Source: Diogma glabrata (lineage: Eukaryota; Arthropoda; Insecta; Diptera; Cylindrotomidae). From it: a stretch of DNA of 64,000 nt. Shown here piece by piece: positions 34,639 through 45,424 of the stretch. The notes beneath the pieces were generated by a model. That model did not search any database and had not been told where the DNA came from. It saw only the letters and a list, made by a program, of their open reading frames with translations. The position numbers were made by a program, and so were the translations under genes. The DNA is taken from contig OY856186.1 in NCBI GenBank assembly GCA_963693315.1, positions 384,312,215 through 384,376,214 on the forward strand, read 5' to 3'. Position 1 is the stretch's first letter. Each line of letters begins with the position of its first letter.

Positions 34639-35990
34639 ATGGATCAAGCATGCCTTGATGCTATTCAATATAAAAGAGATTGCTATCTGAAGTGTCTACA
34701 AGGACGCAACACCAGGTCCACGAAAGAGAACTATAAACTGGCAAGACAAGCCGTTACAAAGCTATGTAGACGAACGAAGAGAGAATGGTGGAAGAGACAG
34801 TGTGAGGAGATTGAAAGCTTCAATAAGGAACATCAATCGCGTAACTTCTTTCAACAGGTTAAAACCTTAAAGAAGGGCCCTCAAACTAGATCGACTGCTA
34901 TTCAAAACGAAGATGGGGAGCTACAAGTAGACCTTAAAAATATTTTAGATACTTGGGCCGCTTATTTTGAGAATCTTCTCAACTTAAGTGACCACCAACA
35001 AGTCGGGCGACGAGCGAAGCTTATTCGTACGTCAAAGGTACAAGTAGAAGAACCCACCAGAGAGGAATTTGATGCGGCGCTGTCAAAATTAAAATGCAAT
35101 AAAGCACCTGGTATCGACGATATAACATCCGAAATGATTGTACATCGTGGCGTAACTCTATCCTTAAGATTGTTTGAACTTGTTCAAATGATCTGGAGGA
35201 CTGAAACCATGCCACAGGACTGGAACACAGCTATGCTGATACCAATCCATAAAAAAGGTAATCGCCTACAATGTGCAAACTGCAGAGGAATCGCTCTCCT
35301 CTGCACAGCATATAAGATCTTTTCCTACATTTTGCTATCCAAAATCAACCCTTTTGCTGAACAACTGTTTGGAGAATATCAGTGTGGTTTCCGGCGGGGC
35401 CGAGGTACCACCGATGCACTATGCAAAATGACAGTACAGAACTCTCAATGCTGTGTACGAGTAGAGAACGAAATATCAAAGTTTTTTAAAGTCGACTCCG
35501 GTTTAAGACAAGGTGATGCTATCTCTCCTATACTTTTTAATCTAGCCTTGGAATATGTGTGCCGTCAAAAGAAACTACCGATTAATAACAATATCTTGTC
35601 AATAAACTCAGTACAGATGATTGCTTACGCTGATGATGTTGTCATCCTCGGCCGAAGTGAAGCTGTTATGAGTGAGACTTTCAAGTCGCTTGAGAGTGGT
35701 GCTAGAAAAATCGGTCTGCAAATTAACTACAATAAAACCAAACAAATGAATGTTTCAAGAGAGGCTGAGAAGAAAGATTTGATGTGCGGCGATGAACGAA
35801 TTGAAGGAGTTGAATCTTTTAAATATTTGGGATCAATGCTTGACTCAAACAACAGCATACTTACAGATATTAAAGCTCGAATCGCTGCAGGTAATCGAAC
35901 TTTCTACTCAATTAAACCTCTCCTTGGATCACCGTATATATCAACTAACACCAAGCTCAGGTTATACAAGACATTGATTAGACCGGTTGT
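34639..35990 (+). pseudogene. LINE reverse transcriptase with an internal deletion of motif A
   Basis: About 450 codons of RTE-like reverse transcriptase. Landmarks by residue: Arg/Lys-rich linker 40-60, KLKCNKAPGIDD (150-161), IPIHKKGN (201-208), CRGIAL (215-220), GFRRGRGTTDA (250-260), SGLRQGD (287-293), ILFNLALE (298-305) and YADDVVIL (330-337), the motif C aspartates. Right after TTDA the sequence jumps to KMTVQNSQCCVRVEN, which in relatives lies several dozen residues further on. The missing stretch should contain motif A, whose Asp binds catalytic metal, so the enzyme cannot be active even apart from the stops. The junction is in frame at about 35,419. The frame leaves the conserved sequence at about 35,990. 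Confidence 0.9.
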
Positions 35991-36431
35991 GATGGGTATG
36001 GGTCACAAACGTGGACCCTTACATAAAATGACGAATCGCATTTATCTTTATTTGAGCGTAAGATCCTACGCTACATTTTTGGTCCACTTAAGACAGACGA
36101 TGGAGAGTATAGGACCCGGTATAACTTTGAGATCAGAGACCTTCTTGAGGGTCCTGATATAATAGGTTGTATCCGTTCTAATAGGATTGCTTGGTTTGGG
36201 CATGTTCTACGAGCCGATTCACAGTCTGGAATGATTAGGAAAATGTACGTTAGTACCCCAGGGAGTGGTAGACGGCGAGGTAGACCACGACTACAATGGG
36301 AGACTGACGTAATAAACGACCTTAAAAAAACCGGCTGCTATGGTAATTATGTCGCTGTTGCAAATGACCGTGGTGAATATTCAAAGCTGATTAGCCTGGC
36401 AACGCTCCTACATGGAGCACAAACGAATTAA
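35991..36431 (+). pseudogene. LINE C-terminal domain in shifted frame
   Basis: After the frameshift near 35,995, the original reading continues in another phase: SQTWTLT, an in-frame stop at about 36,026, NDESHL, ERKILRYIFGPLK, RDLLEGPDIIG, IAWFGHVLRAD, then GRRRGRPRLQWETDV and a final SLATLLHGAQTN ending at 36,431. The WFGHVLR and GRP...W words are characteristic of RTE-type C-termini. The stop is followed at once by poly(A), so this family has almost no 3' UTR. Confidence 0.85.
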
Positions 36432-36649
36432 AAAAAAAAAAAAAATTATTTTTCATTTAACATTTTTAAATCATGTAAATATGTACACAAAATGCGAATA
36501 GAGCTTTTGAGGCATAAATACATAAATATTTGATGTATGACTTTTGTGACAACGATTTTCTGATACGTTATGAAATTTTCTTAGACGAATATTTGCGGTA
36601 ACTTTATTCCGACAAATGAAGATTGCAGTTATAATTTTAAGCTGTAAGA

Positions 36650-38090
36650 TGGTGGAGCTGAAATCTCACAGCTCTGAGATATCAAAACTTCAGTCTGGGT
36701 TAAGGATTTTGATAAAGTTTTCGGCAAAAAACTTTTATGAGGACATGGTTTTTAGTTTTGGGCAGCGATGTATATCAAGCATAACTTTTTGTTAAAGTAC
36801 ATGTATTTTTTATCTCTGTTTAGAAATTTATAACAAAACTAAAACGAAACATCAATACGTTGCCGGAAAATTATAATAGATCATAAATTAACATAGTTTA
36901 GTGAAAATATTATACAATCAGCAAACTACTCAAAACCTTAGCGTTTCGAGAAAATATTTCAAAATCACAAATTCATATTTCTTTCAAAATTCCAAAAATA
37001 TTATAAAAATTAAATAAAATCAAAAATTCAAACAAAATTCTAAAAATATTTCAAAAATTATTACAAAATCAGAGATAAAAACTTTTTCAAAAACTATAAA
37101 AATATTGCATAAATTATAACAAAATCAAAAATTGAAATTTTTTCAAAAGCTATAAAAATTATAATATAATCAAATATTTAAAATTTTTCAAAATTCTAAA
37201 AATATTCCAAAAATTCTTACAAAATCAAAAATTGAAACTTTTTTCAAAATTCTCTAAATATATATAAAAAGAAATTCAAAAACTCAATTTTTTTTTTCAA
37301 AATTCTAAAAATATTCCAAAAATTCTTAAAAATTCAAAAATTTAGACTATTTCCAAAATTCTAAAAATATTGCAAAAATTATAACAAAAACAAAAATTAA
37401 AACTTTTTCCAAAATTCTAAAAATATTGCAAAAATTATTACAAAATCAAAAATACAAACTTTTTTCAAAATTTCAAAAACATTTTAAAAACTATAACAAA
37501 TTCATAAATGTCCATGTCCAAATTCATGTTCAATTACATTTACGTCATAAAAACAGCTACATTTTTTTTCCAAAAAATTGGCTAAAAAAATAAATGAAAT
37601 CATTTTTTGACACACTTGACATTATTTTTTTGACAAACTTATAATGCCATAATTCTCTATAATAATAATAAATTTCATGTCATACATTTATACAAACTTA
37701 TAATTTAAACTTATAATATTTTTATATCTTTAAAATTATAATAATTTAAACTTATAATAATAATAAATTTCATGTCATACATTTGCTGTTTTTGACACAC
37801 TTAATGATTTTTTGACACACTTCCGGTACAGTTATCAAGCACAACGTCCTTTCGGACCTGTCCCTTGATACCTATTTTTAGAAAAAAAAATTTTGAAATC
37901 CCTCCAGCGGTTTTCCCTGCAGCATAGGTAAAGACGGCCGGCCGACAGACAGACATACATTTTTGTTTGCTTTTTTAGAATCAGCAGGTCCTAAAACGTC
38001 GAGAAATGCCAAAAAAGTGGGGGTGAGAATTTCACTTTTGGCTCATGAATGTAATACTTAGGACTTTCAGACCGAAGTAATTAAAAATGC
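36650..38090 (+). mobile_element. HINE/Helentron-like non-autonomous element R3, copy B (most complete)
   Basis: The 5' block (about 36,650-36,890) has GAAATCTCACAGCTCTGAGA, GTTTTCGGCAAAAAACTTT, GGGCAGCGATGTATAT and CATCAATACGTTGCCGGAAA. A 55-60-bp minisatellite follows (about 36,950-37,500), then a conserved AT block. The 3' module (37,800-38,090) holds CGTCCTTTCGGACCTG, TCCCTCCAGCGGTTTTCC, a CAGACAGACAGACATACA run, AAAACGTCGAGAAATGCC and a terminal hairpin GGACT-TTC-AGACC. The inverted copy at 49,935-51,235 matches end to end. A 5' end, central tandem repeats, a microsatellite and a 3' stem-loop without coding capacity is the architecture described for Helentron-derived elements (DINE-1/HINE). 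Assignment inferred. Confidence 0.75.
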
Positions 38091-38352
38091 ATGTGTGTGT
38101 TTGTATTTGTAAATTAAGCGTTTATTTTTTCGCCATTATTTTAGCGATACAATTTAAATTAGAAAAATCAGGAATAAAAAAATTTAAATATTTAGCACAC
38201 ATATAAAAAAATAATATTAATTTACCATAACTTTTTTTAACATAATAAAAAAATTAATTTAAATATCAGTAAACCAACATGAAAAATGACAAATTAAAAA
38301 AGTGAAATAAAAAATATAATAAATTTTTAGAATCACTAAAGCTAATTATCCT

Positions 38353-38700
38353 AAGGGCCCGTTTGTTATTTGAGCATGTTTTCATTACAAAAAACAATTT
38401 TTCGCACATAATTTTAGATGAAAATAAAATAAAAATCACCAATTTGTTATAATGAAAGTCATACTAGTTTCTCCATTTTTCCATTCTTTGTTTGTTATTC
38501 TTATCATTAAATAAATTCTGTTTTGCTTCATGTTTTATTACTCGTGAAATATGTGGCTAACATTTGTGTGCACATATGTGTTAAGGTGTTTTACAACATG
38601 TGCATGGTATGGTGCACATCATGTACATGATATGTATTATGCACAATTTTGGGCATGGGGATTTTGTAACATGCACAATTATTGCGCAATTCACGAACTA
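38353..38700 (+). repeat. Dispersed repeat family E, copy 1
   Basis: Shared, same orientation, with 51,940-52,255: CGCA(C/T)ATAATTTTAGATG, CCATTCT, TTATCATTAAATAAATT, ATGGTGCACATCATG, ATGCACAATTTTG, GGATTTTGT and CATGC. The left edge GGGCCCGTTTG is present only here. Non-coding. Confidence 0.75.
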
Positions 38701-41300
38701 TTTTAAAAATTGTTTTTTAACTTTTTAGTTCAAAATCTCTTAAAAAGAATTAGAAGTTGTTATTAAAGAATGGGAAAGTTTTGTCAATTCAAAAATTTTA
38801 ATTATTATACCATTAGATAGTTCATAACTTTATTGTTTTTATTTTTAAATAATACTTAAAGTACAAATGATACCGTAAGAGATTAGGCACAGCTGTTTTT
38901 ATCCCTAAGTGATAGTTTAGACATAATCCGTCGAATTTTACTAATGGACTGACCTTTGGATTGAATAATGCCAATTTACCAAATATTGTAAGTAATAAGA
39001 CACAATGATTAAATCACAGACGTTTTTTGAACTCTTACACAAACTGGAAAGCTTAACATAAGCGCAAAAAATCTATAATTCTACAACATTTTCTTTCATG
39101 GTTTAACAAACAACAAATAATTCATTCGAGATCCAGCAGATAAATTCTGTAACTGTAAGGCGGTGAAGTGATAAGTTCATTAATGAAAAGAAATAAAGAA
39201 ATTTTTAATACTTTACTGGGTTACAGTTACAGAATTTAGCAGTACCTAGTAGTAGTTTTATATTTTTAGAAGAAATAAATTTCCGCTACACAAATTTTCC
39301 TAAAAATCATTTTGTTTACATTTCTTCACCTTCTGCACTGACCATAAATTTCTACAAAATTTTGAAGTTGCTATAATACAATTTCGCTTTTTCTCCTTAA
39401 AATCTAATAAAAGTTATGACAACTTCCACTTTTACAAATCACAATAGAATTTTCACGTTATTTCAATTTTCTCACGCATGGTTCCTAAATTGCAAGATAA
39501 CCTAAAGCCAAAAAAAACGAGGAGAACATAAGAAATAAACGAAGAGTATGTTAAAGCTTATATTATGGAGAGAGCATTCCTAAAAGCTTAATTTCAAGGA
39601 TGATATAAAATTACTGTTCTTTTTAGTTAAACGATGAGAGTGATTGGATAAATAGAGACAAATAAAGTCAAAGTGGATTTTTCATTTTAATATTTCCATT
39701 TGTTGAAAAATTTATGATGTTTTGTTATTGTTTTTTTTTCCTTTTTGGAAAAACTAAGAAAATGAAATATAATAAGAAAAATATTAACGTCAAAAACTTT
39801 ATCTAATACGTGTGTTGTGTGGATGAGTATTGATGTGTTTGCGAGAGTAAATTATTACTATTATTATTATTTTTGTTTTACGTTTTTATGAAAATCCATG
39901 TCATTTGATATTTGAAATGAAAAAGTTTTCTTTTTATTTTGTTATATGTTTCCTTGATGTTTTTGTATTTACATTTTTTTTTTCTAACATCTTTTGATGT
40001 ATGTTTCTTATGATCGTGTGTGTTTGTTGGGTTTGTTTTATTTTCAGTTGAAAAACTTGTCATGATTTTCCTTTTTCATTTTTTGTTGTGTATTTTTTTG
40101 TTGCGTTAGGTATTTACCTTGTATTGAAATGAATTGACATTTTCAAAGTGAATAGCGGAAATATTTTTTGATTAGAAATCGATATAAAAGTTTTATGTTG
40201 TTTTTCTTGTTACGTTGAATAAGCGGGAGATAGATCAAGGTGAATTTTCATGCATATTAAATTGTTTTATAACAAATGTAATGAATTTTCTCTTTCGTAG
40301 TGGAATATGATACCCTACATTAACTTATATGTCAATTTTAAGTAATGAAGTACACGGGATTTTCACACCCGTAGATTACATGTTTTAAAAATAAGTATAA
40401 ATCAACAAAACCGGTTGAAAAAATCTCCATGCTCACAGCTACAAATAATAGTAGGTTCATAGATAAATCTCTGGCTGACTAGCTCCTTGTTTTTCACAAA
40501 GATCACTAAAAAACTTTCCTAATTTACTAAGCGATGCACCTCTTTTGTGCCTGCAATCTTAAAAAAAAAATTGTCGCAGAGAGCAGGTGTAATGTCATTT
40601 TGCTTTGACATTAACATTAAAACCAGATGAACCCCGATTCTGGTTATTCAATGTACTCAAAAATAAAACATTGCAGAAATCAAAAGAGAGTGTGAGTTGA
40701 CATTGGGGATTTGTAATCTACACTAAATAAAATTTTATTGTTCTAAATTATTTAATGTATTAATTTTTTTATAAATACGTGAATTATTATTTTATAAATA
40801 ACAAGGCGAATTAATAAGAAATTTAATATGAAATAGTATTAAAATTGACAAAACATAGAAACTTACCAACAAGTAAAATAAGATCACTAAATACAAACAA
40901 AATTTTTGACAACACAAACTAAAATTTGTTAACATTATACAGGGATGAACCTCAATATATTACCTCATATATTAGAAAATACAATTTATAGTAAAGTCTA
41001 TTTTTCCGTCTATCGGTAAATATTTATTTATTTATGCCGAATGTGGGGATAGACTTTAAAAAACAGAGAAGGACCGATATTTTAGGAATACATATTGAGC
41101 TAAAACACTGCAAAAACTTAATTGTATTGTAATTTGTAATCAACAAGACTATATGTTAATTAGTTTGTTTTGTTTGTGATTAGAACACGTTTAAAAATTT
41201 AACATGGCAAAATATAAATGTAAACGGTAATTAGATTAGATTTTAACAAACTGATATATTTGTGACTAGTAATATCCTAGTAAAGTGACTAAGTAATTAA
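38701..41300. other. Gene-free AT-rich stretch
   Basis: No gene is recognised. A T-rich segment occupies 39,860-40,130. ACCCCGATTCTGG followed by TTATTCAATG at 40,630-40,652 loosely resembles the outer terminal repeat at 19,342 and may be a remnant end. Confidence 0.45.
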
Positions 41301-41304
41301 AAAA

Positions 41305-43000
41305 TATTGCGACGCTGATGCATAGACTGACTTCACCACAGCTCTGGCAACATAGTGTTCTGGATATATAATGAGCTAATATCCATGAAATACTTTAATT
41401 AAAAGCTAACCAATGTTATAGATTTTGCGTAGTTCTAATTATAAAAATATTAAAGAAAGCAGTAGTATCCCAACAAACATAAACTCTGTTGTACGAGAAA
41501 AAGTAAAAAAAAATTTAACCGGGAGTGACAAACAGGAAGTTGGGATGCAGAACTGTTGTGAACCATACTAAATGGTTATGTATCAAGTCTCATCTAATTC
41601 GATTTTCAGGTACAGATGTTATTGAGCTTTCAAAAAAACAGGTGCTCCAGGGACCCCCCACCACTTTGTTCACTATCGCTCAAAAACTAATCAGTTCCTT
41701 GTCATACATAGTTGCATCTTTTTCCAAAGTGTGATCAAAATTTATTTACGAACGAATGCTGTGTGCTCCCAACAAACATTGAAAAAATTGTGACACAGTA
41801 AAAAGGTGTTCGGGAGGCCCCCACCACTTACTTCAATATTGTCCAAAAACTAAACAAATATTTGTTATTTAAGTCTCCATCTTTTTTCTAATTGTCATTA
41901 AAATAAATTAATGAATGAAGTCTGTATGCTCCCAACAAACTTTAAAAACAAAGTGTGAAAAGTCAGCATTTGTATGGTAGACCCCCCGCCACTTTGATCA
42001 ATGTGTCTCAAAAGATAATAATTATCTTCTCACACCAATTAAAACCTTTTCCATAAGTTTCATCATAATTACTTCATTATTGTAGGCTGTAGTGTGCATA
42101 AAGGCACTGAAAAAACTTCAAAAAATTACACAAAAAATTTTTTACCGGAACTATGCAGAACTGAACCTTACTAAATGCTGATGTACCAAGTTTCATTCAA
42201 TCCGATTATCAGGTACAGATGTTATTGAGCTTTCGAAAAAACAGGTGCTCCGGGGACCCCACACCACGTTGGTCACTATCGCTCAAAAACTAATCAGTTC
42301 TTTGTCATACATATTTGCATCTTTTTCCAAAGTGTCATCATAATTCATTAACGAACGAATGTTTTGTGCTCCCAACAAACATAAAAAACATTGGGTAAAA
42401 ACCACCTGTTGTATGGTGGACCCCCCAACCTTTTATCCAATGTACTCCAAAAGCTGATAAAATCTTTTTCATGATAGTTGAAAGCTTTTACCAACGTTTC
42501 ATGAAAATCGATCGGTAATTGTAGGCTACAGTAGGGATAAACACTTGAAAAAAAAATGTTTACCCGGAAGTGACAAACCGGAAGTTGGTATGCAGAAACA
42601 TTGAAACTGTACTAAAACCTTATATACTAAGTTTCAATAAGATAATAAGCCGGAATTAGAAGTTATTCAAGATTTAAACTTAGAGGTGTTCGGGAGACCC
42701 CCCCGCCATTTTGTCCAAACTTGAAATGAATCCAGATCTTCCATTATCAAGTGAACCTGTATCATTTGCCACATTTTCATCAAGATCCAATGCAGAAAGG
42801 TCACACACACACACACCTACACACCCACGCACATACAGACATACACCAAAATTTTTTATTGGCTATTTAGATAGATGATCGTCCAAAACAAAAGAAAAAA
42901 CAAAATTTGGTGTACGAAAGATTTTTTTTTTCACGATAGCTTGCATTACTTCACACAATTTAAAATTTTGGTGAAGCAAAAAATCGTGATTTGTGATATT
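41305..43000 (+). repeat. Interspersed repeat family R1, copy 2, with internal duplication
   Basis: Inverted relative to 12,380-13,375 and longer. CAGGTACAGATGTTATTGAG occurs twice, at about 41,607 and 42,210, so a segment of about 600 bp is duplicated in tandem. Each half has a GGAAGT...ATGCAGAAC block, a GGGACCCC.CACCAC.TTG block and GCTCCCAACAAACAT. Near the 3' end are GGGAGACCCCCCCGCCATTT, a CACACACACACACCTACACA microsatellite (about 42,800-42,840) and an inverted repeat ACACCAAAATTTT / AAAATTTGGTGT. The layout matches the HINE-like plan of the other families. No coding capacity is recognised; the 69-codon frame at 41,525 is incidental. Confidence 0.85.
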
Positions 43001-43329
43001 TAACTAAGTACAAAACCATAAAGAAAATGCATTGTATACATTCCATCGGGGTGATGTTACATCACAAATGATTTACTGAATTAATTGTTGATCATGTGTC
43101 AATAGACACAAGTGAAGACTAGTCATCTTCTTCTCACAGATACAATTTTGTTATTCAATACTAGAAAATCTAGAGTATAACAAAACAGTGATCACCAGAG
43201 AAATTAATTGACTAAACCTGAATTTATTAAATGTATGTTTATGTAAATTTTTTGTTTTTACACTTCGCTAGAGTTGTAACCTAATTTTTGGTTTATAATC
43301 ATTAGCGTTAACATTTTTTGGTAGAGTTT

Positions 43330-43406
43330 ATCTAGTCGGCTAGCCCTGATGAGAATGATAAACTTTTTTAAAGTTTAAAAATTTTCTCATTGGTTCGAAA
43401 CTAGAT
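43330..43406 (+). ncRNA. Hammerhead-ribozyme-like motif, unit 1 (type III topology)
   Basis: In order: ATCTAG (43,330-43,335), with the last G beginning GTC; predicted cleavage after C43,337; GGCTAGCC as stem I; CTGATGAG (43,346-43,353); a long stem II region; CGAAA (43,396-43,400); and CTAGAT (43,401-43,406). ATCTAG and CTAGAT pair perfectly as stem III. The invariant core bases of hammerheads (CUGAUGA, GAAA, UH) are all present. Weak points: stem I is only 8 self-complementary bases, so it needs a tetraloop or pairing between two units; stem II has just four base pairs next to the core before an irregular hairpin (TAAACTTT-TTT-AAAGTTTA); and ATGAGAA/TTCTCAT could form a competing helix. Self-cleavage is an inference. 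Confidence 0.5.
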
Positions 43407-43785
43407 CGCTCTAAAATTGTATGGATTGCAAAAAGTTTCATAATTTGCACCATAATTTTTTAGATTCAGTTCTTATATTATTCTTGATGGGAGATTTTCC
43501 ATCGGGGTGATGTTACATCACAAATAATTTACTGAATTAATTGTTGATCATGTGTCAATAGACACAAGTGAAGACTAGTCATCTTCTTCTCACAGATACA
43601 ATTTTGTTATTCAATACTAGAAAATCTAGAGTATAACAAAACAGTGATCACCAGAGAAATTAATTGACTAAACCTGAATTTATTAAATGTATGTTTATGT
43701 AAATTTTTTGTTTTTACACTTCGCTAGAGTTGTAACCTAATTTTTGGTTTATAATCATTAGCGTTAACATTTTTTGGTAGAGTTT

Positions 43786-43862
43786 ATCTAGTCGGCTAGC
43801 CCTGATGAGAATGATAAACTTTTTTAAAGTTTAAAAATTTTCTCATTGGTTCGAAACTAGAT
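43786..43862 (+). ncRNA. Hammerhead-ribozyme-like motif, unit 2
   Basis: Identical to the motif at 43,330-43,406, displaced by 456 bp. Cleavage at the GTC of consecutive units would release a 456-nt monomer. Confidence 0.5.
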
Positions 43863-44241
43863 CGCTCTAAAATTGTATGGATTGCAAAAAGTTTCATAAT
43901 TTGCACCATAATTTTTTAGATTCAGTTCTTATATTATTCTTGATGGGAGATTTTCCATCGGGGTGATGTTACATCACAAATAATTTACTGAATTAATTGT
44001 TGATCATGTGTCAATAGACACAAGTGAAGACTAGTCATCTTCTTCTCACAGATACAATTTTGTTATTCAATACTAGAAAATCTAGAGTATAACAAAACAG
44101 TGATCACCAGAGAAATTAATTGACTAAACCTGAATTTATTAAATGTATGTTTATGTAAATTTTTTGTTTTTACACTTCGCTAGAGTTGTAACCTAATTTT
44201 TGGTTTATAATCATTAGCGTTAACATTTTTTGGTAGAGTTT

Positions 44242-44318
44242 ATCTAGTCGGCTAGCCCTGATGAGAATGATAAACTTTTTTAAAGTTTAAAAATTTTCTC
44301 ATTGGTTCGAAACTAGAT
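44242..44318 (+). ncRNA. Hammerhead-ribozyme-like motif, unit 3
   Basis: Third identical copy of the same motif, 912 bp from the first. Confidence 0.5.
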
Positions 44319-44697
44319 CGCTCTAAAATTGTATGGATTGCAAAAAGTTTCATAATTTGCACCATAATTTTTTAGATTCAGTTCTTATATTATTCTTGAT
44401 GGGAGATTTTCCATCGGGGTGATGTTACATCACAAATAATTTACTGAATTAATTGTTGATCATGTGTCAATAGACACAAGTGAAGACTAGTCATCTTCTT
44501 CTCACAGATACAATTTTGTTATTCAATACTAGAAAATCTAGAGTATAACAAAACAGTGATCACCAGAGAAATTAATTGACTAAACCTGAATTTATTAAAT
44601 GTATGTTTATGTAAATTTTTTGTTTTTACACTTCGCTAGAGTTGTAACCTAATTTTTGGTTTATAATCATTAGCGTTAACATTTTTTGGTAGAGTTT

Positions 44698-44774
44698 ATC
44701 TAGTCGGCTAGCCCTGATGAGAATGATAAACTTTTTTAAAGTTTAAAAATTTTCTCATTGGTTCGAAACTAGAT
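44698..44774 (+). ncRNA. Hammerhead-ribozyme-like motif, unit 4
   Basis: Fourth identical copy. After it only 136 bp of array remain before the right direct repeat. Confidence 0.5.
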
Positions 44775-44922
44775 CGCTCTAAAATTGTATGGATTGCAAA
44801 AAGTTTCATAATTTGCACCATAATTTTTTAGATTCAGTTCTTATATTATTCTTGATGGGAGATTTTCCATCGGGGTGATGTTACATCACAAATAATTTAC
44901 TGAATTAATTATTGTATACATT

Positions 44923-45424
44923 GTTTATTATATTCTAAAGTTTGATAAAATAAAAACTAAATTTTTATTATTTTCTGTTCTGATAATATCGGTCGGATGA
45001 TAATCACAAATATAATCAAATAAAAAAAGGAACTAATCAGAGTATCAGAGATATTGAGGATGCTAAAAGCTCAGCAACTGATAAACGAAATAAATCAAAC
45101 CTCATAATTATGGATATAGATTATAGATAAAGACCTTTGGAAAACTGCCAAAAAAACAAAATTTTTCAAAACAACGCATCCTGATTCCTGTTGGATACAT
45201 ATTTTGATGGAAAACGGAACTAACTTACACAAGTCGAAACAACAGAAACTTTGAGTAGGTTTTTGAAGTGAAAACTTCTTTAAGCGCGTTGTACGATTTT
45301 GTATAGAGAAAAACTTATATATTTCAGTTATTATCAGTTGACACGTTAAATAAACATTAAATATAAAATAAATATTAAAAGAGAGTGAGATAAATTGTAA
45401 TAATTTGTTATTGTTTTATTTCTT
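44923..45424. other. Gene-free stretch with a dispersed-repeat fragment
   Basis: The segment 45,262-45,320 resembles 30,440-30,500. No gene. Confidence 0.45.

Larger units (their letters stand above)
34104..36458 (+). mobile_element. 5'-truncated RTE-like LINE with poly(A) and 12-bp target-site duplication
   Basis: The insert runs from about 34,116 to 36,446 and ends in a run of about 15 A. It is flanked by TATTTTTCATTT at 34,104-34,115 and 36,447-36,458. It encodes the end of an apurinic-like endonuclease, then a reverse transcriptase and the C-terminal domain, in the order of a single-ORF RTE-type element. It is inactive: 5'-truncated within the endonuclease, stop codons between the endonuclease and RT, loss of RT motif A, and a later frameshift and stop. 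Confidence 0.9.
43031..44922 (+). mobile_element. Four-copy 456-bp tandem array bounded by a 12-bp direct repeat (retrozyme-like candidate)
   Basis: The array occupies 43,043-44,910: the start CCATCGGGGTGATG recurs at 43,043, 43,499, 43,955, 44,411 and 44,867, exactly 456 bp apart. Four full units are followed by the first 44 bp of a fifth. By eye the units are identical except for G instead of A at 43,070. ATTGTATACATT lies immediately before (43,031-43,042) and after (44,911-44,922), as a target duplication would. Units have no long open frame but many inverted repeats: TGATGT-T-ACATCA, TGTGTC-AATA-GACACA (43,095-43,110), TTTTGTTAT / ATAACAAAA (43,146-43,185) enclosing CTAGA-AAA-TCTAG, and a hammerhead-like motif. 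It sits 40 bp after repeat R1. Near-identity means recent amplification or homogenisation. Confidence 0.9.

Noticed and set aside
34639..36162. An intact 507-codon reverse transcriptase gene
   Set aside because: The last 55 codons are out of frame with the conserved C-terminus, motif A is deleted and the upstream endonuclease is truncated.
43346..43390. Hammerhead motif is only a chance part of a long hairpin (ATGAGAA/TTCTCAT with TAAACTTT/AAAGTTTA)
   Set aside because: The hairpin is real and could compete, but it does not explain the GTC, the CGAAA and the perfect ATCTAG/CTAGAT helix. I therefore keep the ribozyme reading as a candidate at moderate confidence.
43330..43406. A tRNA-like reading of the 456-bp unit because GGTTCGAAACT resembles a B box
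   Set aside because: The acceptor-like arms overlap the would-be T stem, no D or anticodon arm forms, and a T6 run inside would terminate RNA polymerase III.
43043..44910. CRISPR array
   Set aside because: Units are identical over their full 456 bp with no unique spacers, and the DNA is eukaryotic in character.
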